Part shown: positions 1 through 6,674 of the stretch, in pieces
Numbering within the stretch: the first letter of the stretch is position 1
Layout of the letters: the number at the start of each line of letters is the position of its first letter
Assembly (NCBI GenBank): GCA_021823635.1
Contig: JAKANT010000007.1
Coordinates: 1 to 12,931, forward strand
Source of the DNA: Pseudomonadota bacterium
GTDB taxonomy: Bacteria > Pseudomonadota > Gammaproteobacteria > Burkholderiales > Burkholderiaceae_F
Direction: 5' to 3'
Length of the DNA stretch: 12,931 nucleotides
Translations under genes and position numbers: made by a program
The notes under the pieces: model-generated
Database searches by the model: none
The model's input: only the letters and a program-made list of their open reading frames with translations
Told to the model about the DNA's origin: nothing

Positions 1-1428
1 CTCGAGTCACCGTTGGGCGCCGCGCGCATCTCGTTGAATGCGCTCGACATGCCGGACGCGCAGGACCCGCTCGGTCTGACGCGCGCGCAATTCGACGCCA
101 ATCCCGAACAGGCCTCTCCGGTGGCACTGCAATTCAACACGCGCAAATCGACGCGGCAGGTCACCGCGGGCACGGAGGTCCGCTCCTCCCTCGCCGACGG
201 CGTTCGCTTGACGACGACCGCATGGTTGGGTCGGCGCGACGTGACGCAGTTTCAGGCGATACCGGTTGCTGCGCAGGCATCGCCGAACCACCCGGGCGGG
301 GTGATCGATTTCGACCGTCTGTTCGGCGGTGCCGACCTGCGAGCCAGCTTCGAGGCAGGCGCGGTGACCGCGCATCTCGGGCTGGCCGTCGAAGCGATGG
401 AGGAAGACCGGCGCGGTTACGAGAACTTCGTCGGCACGACGCTCGGCGTCAAAGGCAACCTGCGACGCGACGAAACCAACCGCGTGACCGCAGTCGATCC
501 GTACGCGCAGGCCGAATGGCGGCTCGGCGAACGATGGCGCCTGCATGCGGGCGTGCGCGCCTCGGAAGTGCGCTTCAAATCGGAAGACCGCTATATCGTC
601 GGCACGAACGGTGACGATTCCGGCGCGAGGTCGTTTTCCGCCGTAAACCCCACCGCCGGCATCGTGTTCAAGCCGATCCCCGCGATGAGCCTTTACGCAG
701 CCTACGGGCGCGGCTTCGAAACGCCAACGCTCACGGAGCTCGCCTATCGCGCCGACGGCAGCGCCGGCGTCAACACGGCCCTGCGCGCCGCCAAGAGCAA
801 CAACCTGGAAGCCGGCGTGAAGAACGACTGGACGCCAAACCTGAATACGACGTTCGCGCTGTTCGCCATCGAAACCAAAGATGACATCGTCGTCGCCACC
901 AACGTCGGCGGCCGTTCGGCCTTCGCCAACGTAGCCCGCACGCGGCGCGAAGGTGTCGAAGCCATGCTGCGTTGGCGCGCGCACGACCGCCTCACGCTGG
1001 CCGCGAGTGTGGCGGCGATCGACGCCCGCTTCGACACGGATTTTCTGACCTGCGGTCCGCCGCCATGCACGGCGCCGACCGTGCCGGTGGCCAAGGGCAA
1101 CAAGCTGCCCGGGGTCCCGGCGCGCACCGCATATGCCGAAGCGAAATATCGCGCTCCCTGGGCCGACCTCGCGGTCGAGGTTAGAGCCCAATCGACGATC
1201 TACGTGAACGATCTGAATTCGGATCGCGCGCCCGGTTACGCGGTCGCGAACCTGGCGATCGCGCGGACGCTCGAGGTCGGCAACACCAGGCCCCGGTTGT
1301 TCGCGCGCGTGGACAACGTGTTCGATCGCAGGTACGCCGGATCCGTGATCGTGAACGAGGGGAACAGCCGCTTCTTCGAGCCAGCGCCGGGCCGGACTTG
1401 GCTGGCAGGGGTCGACTGGACCCTTTAG
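1..1428 (+). CDS. TonB-dependent outer-membrane receptor, C-terminal part (partial)
   Basis: The reading frame is open from the first base and ends at TAG 1426-1428, giving 475 residues of beta-barrel without plug domain or TonB box, so the true start lies upstream of the window. Alternating polar and hydrophobic strands are visible throughout. Family hallmarks include YAAYGRGFETPTLTELAYR (about 691-747), followed by KSNNLEAGVKNDW, and near the end NVFDRRYAGS and EPAPGRTW, which match the usual last strands of siderophore or metal-complex receptors. Such proteins import ligands across the outer membrane using TonB-ExbBD energy. The ligand cannot be read from this part; iron-siderophore is the default guess and a YncD/PqqU-like receptor is possible but unproven. 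The last residue is Leu (DWTL) rather than the aromatic residue usual for outer-membrane barrels. The family call is firm; substrate is unknown. Confidence 0.9.
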   Translation, partial: LESPLGAARISLNALDMPDAQDPLGLTRAQFDANPEQASPVALQFNTRKSTRQVTAGTEVRSSLADGVRLTTTAWLGRRDVTQFQAIPVAAQASPNHPGGVIDFDRLFGGADLRASFEAGAVTAHLGLAVEAMEEDRRGYENFVGTTLGVKGNLRRDETNRVTAVDPYAQAEWRLGERWRLHAGVRASEVRFKSEDRYIVGTNGDDSGARSFSAVNPTAGIVFKPIPAMSLYAAYGRGFETPTLTELAYRADGSAGVNTALRAAKSNNLEAGVKNDWTPNLNTTFALFAIETKDDIVVATNVGGRSAFANVARTRREGVEAMLRWRAHDRLTLAASVAAIDARFDTDFLTCGPPPCTAPTVPVAKGNKLPGVPARTAYAEAKYRAPWADLAVEVRAQSTIYVNDLNSDRAPGYAVANLAIARTLEVGNTRPRLFARVDNVFDRRYAGSVIVNEGNSRFFEPAPGRTWLAGVDWTL

Positions 1429-1443
1429 GTGCCTCAAGTGGCG

Positions 1444-1467
1444 AAAACGCATCAGATTCAAGCGTTT
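1444..1467 (+). terminator. weak hairpin after the TonB-dependent receptor gene
   Basis: AAACGC (1445-1450) and GCGTTT (1462-1467) are perfectly complementary across an 11-base loop, 16 bases after the receptor stop codon. Only three T residues end the stem and GACG follows, so it is a poor intrinsic terminator. It may be chance or an RNA-stability element. The rest of the 1429-1617 gap shows no convincing promoter. Confidence 0.25.
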
Positions 1468-1617
1468 GACGCGCCTGCGCCGTTACAAGTTGTGCCCGTT
1501 GTGTCAACCTACGCGGCGGCGGCGCGTTAGCCGTCGCAGGGCCGGGGTGATCGAGCCAACCGAGCGCGACGCTTCGGTCCTTTCTCCTGTATCAACCAAC
1601 TGTTTCCGGGAACACCG

Positions 1618-1788
1618 ATGAAAAAACTGCTTGCTGCCATGATCGCTGCCCTGTTCGCCGCCGGCACCGCCGTCGCGCAGGAGAAGAAAGACGAGAAGAA
1701 AGACACCAAGGCTGCGGCCGAAGCCAAGAAAGACGCTGGCAAGCCCGCTGCCAAGAAGGACGAAAAGAAAGAGGAAGCCAAGAAGTAA
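1618..1788 (+). CDS. small exported lysine/alanine-rich protein
   Basis: ATG at 1618 opens a 56-codon frame ending TAA 1786-1788. The N-terminus MKKLLAAMIAALFAAGTAVA is a classical Sec signal peptide with an AVA-type cleavage site before Gln21. The mature part (about 36 residues) is almost only Lys, Glu, Asp and Ala in repeats of the type EKKDEKKD and AKKDAGK, with no Cys, no aromatic residue and no recognisable domain. It is probably a highly charged, disordered periplasmic peptide. GGGAA at 1608-1612 is a modest ribosome binding site five bases before ATG. The gene is followed by two hairpins, the second a strong terminator, so it likely forms its own transcription unit between the receptor gene and hemE. 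The composition recalls acid-shock (Asr-like) proteins, but this is resemblance of composition only. Function unknown; that it is a real gene is supported by signal peptide, RBS and terminator. Confidence 0.75.
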   Translation: MKKLLAAMIAALFAAGTAVAQEKKDEKKDTKAAAEAKKDAGKPAAKKDEKKEEAKK

Positions 1789-1790
1789 TC

Positions 1791-1805
1791 GGCGAGAAAC
1801 TCGCC
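1791..1805 (+). repeat. 6-bp hairpin directly after the small lysine-rich gene
   Basis: GGCGAG (1791-1796), loop AAA, CTCGCC (1800-1805) form a perfect stem starting two bases after the TAA stop. It stands just before the main terminator, so the two form a tandem hairpin. It may protect the 3' end of the short mRNA or help termination. Confidence 0.5.
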
Positions 1806-1807
1806 AG

Positions 1808-1836
1808 AAAGGGCAGGCCGTCGGCCTGCCCTTTTT
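1808..1836 (+). terminator. strong rho-independent terminator
   Basis: AAAGGGCAGGCC (1808-1819) and GGCCTGCCCTTT (1823-1834) are a perfect 12-bp inverted repeat with a three-base GTC loop, and a run of five T (1832-1836) closes the stem. It ends the small lysine-rich gene and separates it from hemE, whose start lies about 60 bases further on. Confidence 0.92.
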
Positions 1837-1897
1837 CGTTTGCCGCCCCGTGCGCTGACCGCGTGCGAGAATCGCCGCAGCCATCGAGCCGCCTTCG

Positions 1898-2986
1898 GTG
1901 AGACCCCACAACGACACCCTTCTGCGCGCCTTGACCCGCCAGCCGACCGAGTACACACCGATCTGGCTGATGCGTCAGGCCGGCCGTTACCTGCCCGAAT
2001 ACAACGCCACGCGCCGCCGTGCCGGAAGCTTCCTCGCGCTCGCCAAGTCCCCGGCGCTGGCGACCGAGGTGACGCTGCAGCCGGTGGAGCGTTACCCCCT
2101 CGACGCAGCGATCCTCTTCTCCGACATCCTGACCGTGCCCGATGCGATGGGCTTGGGGCTGTATTTCGCCGATGGCGAAGGGCCCCGCTTCGAACGCCCC
2201 GTGCGCACCGAGGCCGATGTCTCGCGCCTGGCCGCACCCGATCCCCAGCTTTCCCTCGGGTATGTGCTGGATGCCGTGCGCGAAAGCCGTCGTGCGCTCG
2301 CCGGGCGCATTCCGTTGATCGGCTTCTCGGGCAGCCCCTTCACGCTCGCCTGCTACATGGTCGAAGGCGGCGCCACAGATGACTTTCGCGCGATCAAGAC
2401 TATGCTGTACGCGCGCCCAGATCTGTTGCATCGCCTCCTCGCGGTCAACGCGCAAGCCGTGGCGGACTATCTGAATGCGCAGATCGAGGCCGGCGCACAG
2501 GTGGTCATGATCTTCGATACGTGGGGCGGGGTTCTCGCCGACGGCGCCTACCAGCGCTTTTCGCTCGCCTACATGCGCGAGGTGGTGCAGCGACTGGCAC
2601 CCAGCCACGACGGCGAACGAGTGCCCTCGATCGTCTTTACCAAGGGCGGCGGCCCGTGGCTGGAGGAAATCGCGGCGATCGGTTGCGATGCCGTCGGTCT
2701 GGACTGGACCGTGAATCTCGGCGCCGCGCGTGCGCGGATCGGCGGGCGTTGTGCGCTGCAAGGCAACCTCGATCCGATGGCCCTCTTCGGGGGCGAGGCC
2801 GTCGTGCGCGCCGAGGCTACGCGCCTGCTCGACACCTTCGGCAACCCCCGCAACCCCGACGGCACGTGGGCCGGCCACGTGTTCAATCTCGGCCATGGGC
2901 TGTCACAGCACACTCCGCCCGAGGCCGTGGCCGTTCTGGTCGATGCCGTGCACGACTACAGCCGCCGCCTACGCGCGCAAAGTTAG
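1898..2986 (+). CDS. hemE: uroporphyrinogen III decarboxylase (HemE)
   Basis: Cytoplasmic enzyme that decarboxylates the four acetate side chains of uroporphyrinogen III to give coproporphyrinogen III in haem synthesis; no cofactor is needed. The 362-residue length is normal for the family. Signature regions seen are PIWLMRQAGRYLPEY (residues 21-35, substrate-binding Arg/Tyr segment), ILFSDILTVPDAMG (72-85, with the conserved Asp76), GFSGSPFTLACYMVEGG (142-158), FDTWGG (206-211) and the late NLGHG motif. The start chosen is GTG at 1898, because MRPHNDTLLRAL aligns with the usual N-terminus and no upstream in-frame ATG is seen; a clear Shine-Dalgarno is missing. The gene lies between a terminator and the gap before priA, so its promoter should be in the short 1837-1897 stretch, though I see no good match there. 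Confidence 0.97.
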   Translation: MRPHNDTLLRALTRQPTEYTPIWLMRQAGRYLPEYNATRRRAGSFLALAKSPALATEVTLQPVERYPLDAAILFSDILTVPDAMGLGLYFADGEGPRFERPVRTEADVSRLAAPDPQLSLGYVLDAVRESRRALAGRIPLIGFSGSPFTLACYMVEGGATDDFRAIKTMLYARPDLLHRLLAVNAQAVADYLNAQIEAGAQVVMIFDTWGGVLADGAYQRFSLAYMREVVQRLAPSHDGERVPSIVFTKGGGPWLEEIAAIGCDAVGLDWTVNLGAARARIGGRCALQGNLDPMALFGGEAVVRAEATRLLDTFGNPRNPDGTWAGHVFNLGHGLSQHTPPEAVAVLVDAVHDYSRRLRAQS

Positions 2987-3022
2987 GTTCACATCTCGCG
3001 TCGGGCGAACGCGGCGCTTGAC

Positions 3023-3031
3023 TTATTCACA
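3023..3031 (+). promoter_or_regulatory. DnaA-box-like 9-mer TTATTCACA
   Basis: TTATTCACA fits the relaxed DnaA consensus TTATNCACA at every position. It overlaps the end of TTGACT (3018-3023), which resembles a -35 element but has no -10 at the proper distance. DnaA binding is inferred from sequence only. Confidence 0.45.
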
Positions 3032-3106
3032 AACATCGGCTCCGCAAGGGTCCGTGCGGATTACGGGACAGGCCGCCTCCGAAACGACCCGGATCACGTC
3101 GGAACT

Positions 3107-3116
3107 CTTTGATTTA
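3107..3116 (-). repeat. left arm of 10-bp inverted repeat, near-match IHF site
   Basis: CTTTGATTTA is the exact reverse complement of 3246-3255. Read on the minus strand, it sits inside AATCAA-AGAG-TTC (3102-3114), which fits the IHF consensus WATCAANNNNTTR at all but the last position. It adjoins the AT-rich TTATAT at 3114-3119. Confidence 0.4.
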
Positions 3117-3198
3117 TATGGATCAGCGCGCACGGGCTGTCCTTGCCTCGGGCAGATCTTGACGTTTCGGTTCGGCCGCGGTAGCGCGCGCCGATCAC

Positions 3199-3219
3199 TT
3201 CTCCACAAAGTTGTCCACA
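3199..3219 (+). promoter_or_regulatory. pair of DnaA-box-like 9-mers in 12-base phase
   Basis: TTCTCCACA (3199-3207) and TTGTCCACA (3211-3219) each differ from the DnaA box TTATCCACA at the third base only, and lie in the same orientation with starts 12 bases apart. Low-affinity paired boxes of this kind occur in origins and in DnaA-regulated promoters. Binding is inferred. Confidence 0.4.
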
Positions 3220-3245
3220 TGGCGAGTGGTCCGTGGACGGGGCCG

Positions 3246-3260
3246 TAAATCAAAGCCTTA
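3246..3260 (+). promoter_or_regulatory. right arm of inverted repeat with exact IHF-consensus match
   Basis: TAAATCAAAG (3246-3255) is the right arm of the inverted repeat. AATCAA-AGCC-TTA (3248-3260) fits WATCAANNNNTTR at all constrained positions. A small hairpin AAAGCC (3252-3257) / GGCTTT (3264-3269) overlaps it. The site lies about 30 bases before the priA start codon, so an effect on priA expression is possible. Confidence 0.4.
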
Positions 3261-3286
3261 TGCGGCTTTATTCCGATCGGTGCTAA

Positions 3287-5311
3287 GTGCGGCCCGCGTT
3301 CGTCGAAGTCATCGTCGATCTGCCGGTCCTGCAGCCGTTCGTCTACGCAGCCACCGGGGCGAATGCGACGGAGATCGTCGGCCGCTGCGTGGTCGTACCG
3401 CTGGGCCGGCGCCGTGCGGTCGGAATCGCCGTTGCCCCCGCCGCAGAACCGAGGATCGAACGGGAGAAAGTCAAGCCGCTAGCGTGCGTGCTTTCAGACA
3501 TTGCGCCGCTGTCCGAGCACTGGCTTGCGTTCACGCGCTTTGCCGCCGGGTACTACCAGCACGGCTGGGGTGAAGTGGCGGTGGCTGCGCTGCCGCCGCT
3601 GCTTCGGCGCCCACCGACCGCGCGCTTCGGCAGCGCCATCGCCAGGGCGCGCGGTCCGGCGCCGGCCGCCCCATCAGTCGGCGAGTCGGCGCCGACGCTA
3701 AACGAAGACCAGCGCGCGGCGGCGACGGCGATCGCGCGCGCCCGCGCCTTCGAGCCGTTTCTGTTGTTCGGCGTCACCGGAAGCGGAAAGACCGAGGTCT
3801 ACCTGCGGGCGATCGCGCGCCGGCTCGCGGCCGATCCCGCTGCCCAGATCCTCGTGCTCGTGCCCGAAATCAACCTGACGCCGCAGTTCGAGCGGCGCCT
3901 GCGCGAGCGCTTCGCCGGCGTGCCGGTCGTCAGCCTGCACAGTGGACTGACCGATGCCGAGCGCACCGCCGCTTGGCTGGCCGCCCATGAAGGGCGCGCG
4001 TCGATCGTGCTCGGCACGCGGATGGCGGTGTTCGCATCATTGCCGCGGCTGGCGCTGATCGTCGTCGATGAGGAGCACGATCCCTCCTACAAAGCGGGCG
4101 ACGGCGTGCGCTATTCGGCGCGCGATCTCGCGGTCAAGCGCGCACAGTTGGCCGGGGTGCCGATCGTGCTCGGCTCGGCCACGCCCTCGCTCGAATCCTG
4201 GCGGCAAGCTGCCGCGCAGCGCTATCGGTTGCTCGAGTTACCGCGCCGCGCGGGACACGCTGCCGTGCGGCCGGCCCCCGAGGTTCGATGCATCGACCTA
4301 CGCGCCGAGAAACCGGTCATGGGATTGGCGCCGACGCTGCGCGCCGCACTGCTGGAGACGGTGGCGCGCGGCGAGCAGGCGCTGGTGTTCATCAACCGGC
4401 GCGGTTACGCGCCGGTCATCGCCTGCGACGCGTGCGGCTGGTTGTCGATGTGCCGCCGCTGCGCGACCTTCGCCGCCTTTCACAAGACCGATGGCCGCCT
4501 GCACTGCCATCACTGCGGCTGGCAAGTGCGCGTGCCCGTCGCATGCCCGACCTGCGGCAATCCGGCGCTCGCGGCCGTCGGCCACGGCACGCAGCGGGTG
4601 GAGGAAGCGCTGCGCGAGCTGCTTCCGGCCGCGCGCATCGAACGCATCGACCGCGATACCACGCAGCGACGCCACGCCGCGCGCGAACGTCTGGCCGCCG
4701 TGCACGCCGGCGAGGTCGATGTGCTGGTCGGCACGCAGATGATCGCCAAGGGCCACGACTTCCGCCGTGTCGCGCTGGTTGGCGTGCTGAACGCCGACGC
4801 GCAACTGGTCGCGCACGACTTTCGCGCGCCCGAGCGGCTGTTCGCGACCCTGATGCAGGTGGCCGGCCGCGCCGGCCGCGCCGGCCAGCCGAGCCGCGTG
4901 CTGGTGCAGACGCGCTTTCCCGATCATCCGCTGTTCGCCGCCCTCGCCCGCCACGACTACGCTCGGTTTGCGGCACACGAGTTGGCCGACCGCAAAGCGG
5001 CCGGCATGCCGCCGTTTACGTTCCAGGCGCTTCTGACGGCCGAGGCGCGCGCGCTCGAATCGGCCCTCGAGTTCCTGCGCCAGGCGCGCGCGCTCGGACG
5101 CCGGCTCGCGGCCGACCGCGCGGTCAAGCTCTACGATGCCGTGCCGATGCCCTTGGCGCGACTGGCCGGCGTACACCGCGCGCAGTTGCTGTCCGAATCG
5201 AGTCGCCGGCCGGAGCTGCAGTCTTGGCTCGGCGAATGGCTCGCTGCACTGCGCACCCTTCGACCGAGTGGCGTGCGCTGGCAGATCGAGGTCGATCCGC
5301 AGCGGATTTGA
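3287..5311 (+). CDS. priA: primosomal protein N' (PriA), replication restart helicase
   Basis: A 3'-to-5' superfamily 2 DNA helicase that recognises abandoned replication forks and starts primosome loading of the replicative helicase. At 674 residues it is somewhat shorter than E. coli PriA (732). Visible in order: the N-terminal 3'-DNA binding domain (about 1-105), Walker A GVTGSGKT (162-169), Walker B DEEH (261-264), GSATPS (297-302), helicase motif FINRRGYAP (368-376), then a complete two-zinc module with eight Cys (380, 383, 389, 392, 407, 410, 420, 423; spacing C-x2-C-x5-C-x2-C and C-x2-C-x9-C-x2-C), VGTQMIAKGHDF and QVAGRAGRAG. The GTG start at 3287 is fixed by an in-frame TAA immediately before it (3284-3286), and the N-terminus fits the family. 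No clear Shine-Dalgarno is present. All key residues are intact. Confidence 0.97.
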   Translation: MRPAFVEVIVDLPVLQPFVYAATGANATEIVGRCVVVPLGRRRAVGIAVAPAAEPRIEREKVKPLACVLSDIAPLSEHWLAFTRFAAGYYQHGWGEVAVAALPPLLRRPPTARFGSAIARARGPAPAAPSVGESAPTLNEDQRAAATAIARARAFEPFLLFGVTGSGKTEVYLRAIARRLAADPAAQILVLVPEINLTPQFERRLRERFAGVPVVSLHSGLTDAERTAAWLAAHEGRASIVLGTRMAVFASLPRLALIVVDEEHDPSYKAGDGVRYSARDLAVKRAQLAGVPIVLGSATPSLESWRQAAAQRYRLLELPRRAGHAAVRPAPEVRCIDLRAEKPVMGLAPTLRAALLETVARGEQALVFINRRGYAPVIACDACGWLSMCRRCATFAAFHKTDGRLHCHHCGWQVRVPVACPTCGNPALAAVGHGTQRVEEALRELLPAARIERIDRDTTQRRHAARERLAAVHAGEVDVLVGTQMIAKGHDFRRVALVGVLNADAQLVAHDFRAPERLFATLMQVAGRAGRAGQPSRVLVQTRFPDHPLFAALARHDYARFAAHELADRKAAGMPPFTFQALLTAEARALESALEFLRQARALGRRLAADRAVKLYDAVPMPLARLAGVHRAQLLSESSRRPELQSWLGEWLAALRTLRPSGVRWQIEVDPQRI

Positions 5312-5361
5312 GCTGCGGAATAATCGTCCGGCGCGGCGTGTTGTCGCGGGCGGAAAAGCGA

Positions 5362-5898
5362 ATGAAGCCTGCTGCGGGCGGATTCACGGTCGAACAGCTA
5401 CAGGCGCAGATCCCGCGCCTGCGCCGTTACGCGCGCGCCCTGACGGGCTCGCGCGAAGCGGCCGACGATCTCACCCAGGACACGCTCGAGCGCGCCTGGA
5501 GCAAGCGCGCGCTGTGGCGACCGGACACCAACCTGCGGGCGTGGTTGTTCGCAGTGATGCACAACGTGTTCGTCAATGGTGTGAAGCGCGGGCGGCCGAT
5601 GGCGTCGCTGGAGTCGCTGCTCGAGGACGGAGCGCCCGAGCTCGCGGCCGCCGAAGCGAGCGCCGAGACTGGCGCCGCGTTGCGCGACATGCGTATCGCG
5701 CTCGCGCAGTTGCCGCTCGAGCAACGGCAGGTCGTGCTGCTGGTGGGGCTGGAGCAGCTCACCTACGCCGAGGCGGCGCAGGTGCTGCAGGTGCCGATCG
5801 GCACGGTGATGTCGCGGCTGTCGCGCGGGCGCGATCGCCTGCGCCAGTTGCTGGACGAAGGCGCAGCGGGCCGCGCAGGCCTGCGGCGGGTGAAGTGA
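5362..5898 (+). CDS. ECF-family RNA polymerase sigma factor
   Basis: A 178-residue alternative sigma factor of the extracytoplasmic-function group. Region 2 covers about residues 15-75, with the core-binding segment REAADDLTQDTLERAW (31-46) and the -10 reading segment LRAWLFAVMHNVFVN (58-72). A short variable linker follows (75-105), then region 4 (about 108-165) with LPLEQRQVVLL and the helix-turn-helix LTYAEAAQVLQVPIGTVMSRL. Region 3 is absent, as expected. ATG at 5362 is chosen because region 2 begins soon after it; the open frame extends far upstream, inside priA, only as a shadow. It starts 50 bases after priA and its stop TGA (5896-5898) overlaps the next start by one base, so sigma and anti-sigma are likely co-translated. 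Target promoters are unknown. Confidence 0.93.
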   Translation: MKPAAGGFTVEQLQAQIPRLRRYARALTGSREAADDLTQDTLERAWSKRALWRPDTNLRAWLFAVMHNVFVNGVKRGRPMASLESLLEDGAPELAAAEASAETGAALRDMRIALAQLPLEQRQVVLLVGLEQLTYAEAAQVLQVPIGTVMSRLSRGRDRLRQLLDEGAAGRAGLRRVK

Positions 5899-6671
5899 TG
5901 GGTCAGACGAGGCTTAACGAAGAGTTGCTGCACGCGTACGTCGATGGCGCGCTGTCTTCCGACGAACGCGGCGCGGTCGAAGCGCATCTGGCGCAACACC
6001 CCGACGATGCCGCGCGCGTGCGCGCCTGGGTGCAGCAAAACGAACTGCTGCACGCCCTGTTCGACCCGGTGCTCGACGAACCGCACCGTCTTTCCCTCGA
6101 CGCGGGCGCGGTGTCACGCGGCCGGCCTGCGCCGTGGCGGCGCTATGTCGCGCTGGCGGCCGCGCTCGCCTTGGGTGTGGCCGTCGGCTACGTGGCGCGC
6201 GGCTACTGGGCGGCGGCCGAGCCGGAGCCACGGCCGTCGATCGCGCGCCAGGCCGCGCTCGCTCATGCGGCCTACGTGCCCGAAGTGCGGCATCCGGTCG
6301 AAGTCACGGCGCGCGAAGAACAACACTTGGTGGCGTGGCTGTCGAAGCGATTGAACGCGCCGCTGCGCGCGCCGGTGCTCGCCGGCGCCGGCTATCAGTT
6401 GCTGGGGGGCCGATTGCTGCCGGCCGAGGCCGACCCGGGCGCGCCGCCGGTGGCTTGGCTGATGTACGAAAACCCGCAGGGCAAGCGATTGTCGTTGCTG
6501 GTGCGCCGCGAGGCGCCGAACACCGACACCGCGTTTCGCTTCGCGCAGGAAGGCAAGACGGCGGTTTTTTACTGGGTCGACGGCCCGTTCGGCTACGCGC
6601 TCGCAGGCGAGGTGAGCAGAGACGAGCTCGCCACGCTGGCGCGGCTCGTCTACCAGCAACTCAACCCGTAG
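5898..6671 (+). CDS. single-pass transmembrane anti-sigma factor
   Basis: A 257-residue protein starting at ATG 5898, overlapping the sigma stop by one base. The N-terminal part (about 1-60), LNEELLHAYVDGALSSDERG followed by VEAHLAQHPD, is the helical fold typical of cytoplasmic anti-sigma domains that clamp ECF sigma factors. One membrane segment lies at about 83-101 (YVALAAALALGVAVGYVAR), and about 150 residues then face the periplasm. The protein contains no Cys, so the HxxxCxxC zinc motif of ZAS-type anti-sigma factors is missing. The periplasmic part has conserved-looking segments (YQLLGGRLLP, AWLMYENPQGKRLSLLV, TAVFYWVDGPFGYALAG) that could sense an envelope signal or be clipped by a protease. 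Gene position and topology support the call. The signal is unknown. Confidence 0.88.
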   Translation: MGQTRLNEELLHAYVDGALSSDERGAVEAHLAQHPDDAARVRAWVQQNELLHALFDPVLDEPHRLSLDAGAVSRGRPAPWRRYVALAAALALGVAVGYVARGYWAAAEPEPRPSIARQAALAHAAYVPEVRHPVEVTAREEQHLVAWLSKRLNAPLRAPVLAGAGYQLLGGRLLPAEADPGAPPVAWLMYENPQGKRLSLLVRREAPNTDTAFRFAQEGKTAVFYWVDGPFGYALAGEVSRDELATLARLVYQQLNP

Positions 6672-6674
6672 CCG

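Larger units (their letters stand above)
2987..3286. promoter_or_regulatory. hemE-priA intergenic region with DnaA-box-like and IHF-like sites
   Basis: This is the longest gap in the window and contains no gene I can support. It contains one exact match to the relaxed DnaA box TTATNCACA, two 9-mers with a single mismatch to TTATCCACA spaced 12 bases apart, an AT-rich stretch near 3106-3119 in a GC-rich setting, a perfect 10-bp inverted repeat, and an exact match to the IHF consensus WATCAANNNNTTR. It must also carry the priA promoter, which I cannot place: TTGACG at 3159-3164 has no good -10 partner. The sites are listed separately. Role as a replication-linked or priA control region is inference. 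Confidence 0.5.

Noticed and set aside
1466..1495. TTGACG as -35 of a promoter for the small lysine-rich gene
   Set aside because: No acceptable -10 hexamer is found 16-18 bases downstream, and the position would give a long leader of over 100 bases.
7..2896. Long minus-strand open frames opposite the receptor gene (7-1461) and hemE (1592-2896)
   Set aside because: They lie antisense to clearly conserved genes, are rich in Arg/Ala/Gly without domains, and are expected by chance in very GC-rich DNA.
4862..4888. Three tandem 9-base units in priA
   Set aside because: They encode the conserved helicase motif QVAGRAGRAG, so the repeat follows from protein sequence and GC-rich codons.
4298..5176. 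Minus-strand open frame opposite priA
   Set aside because: Shadow of the priA coding frame; the translation shows no known motif, signal peptide or plausible ribosome binding site.
4288..5361. Possible long N-terminal extension of the ECF sigma factor
   Set aside because: The frame is open upstream only because it overlaps priA; ECF region 2 begins just after ATG 5362 and 178 residues is the normal family length.
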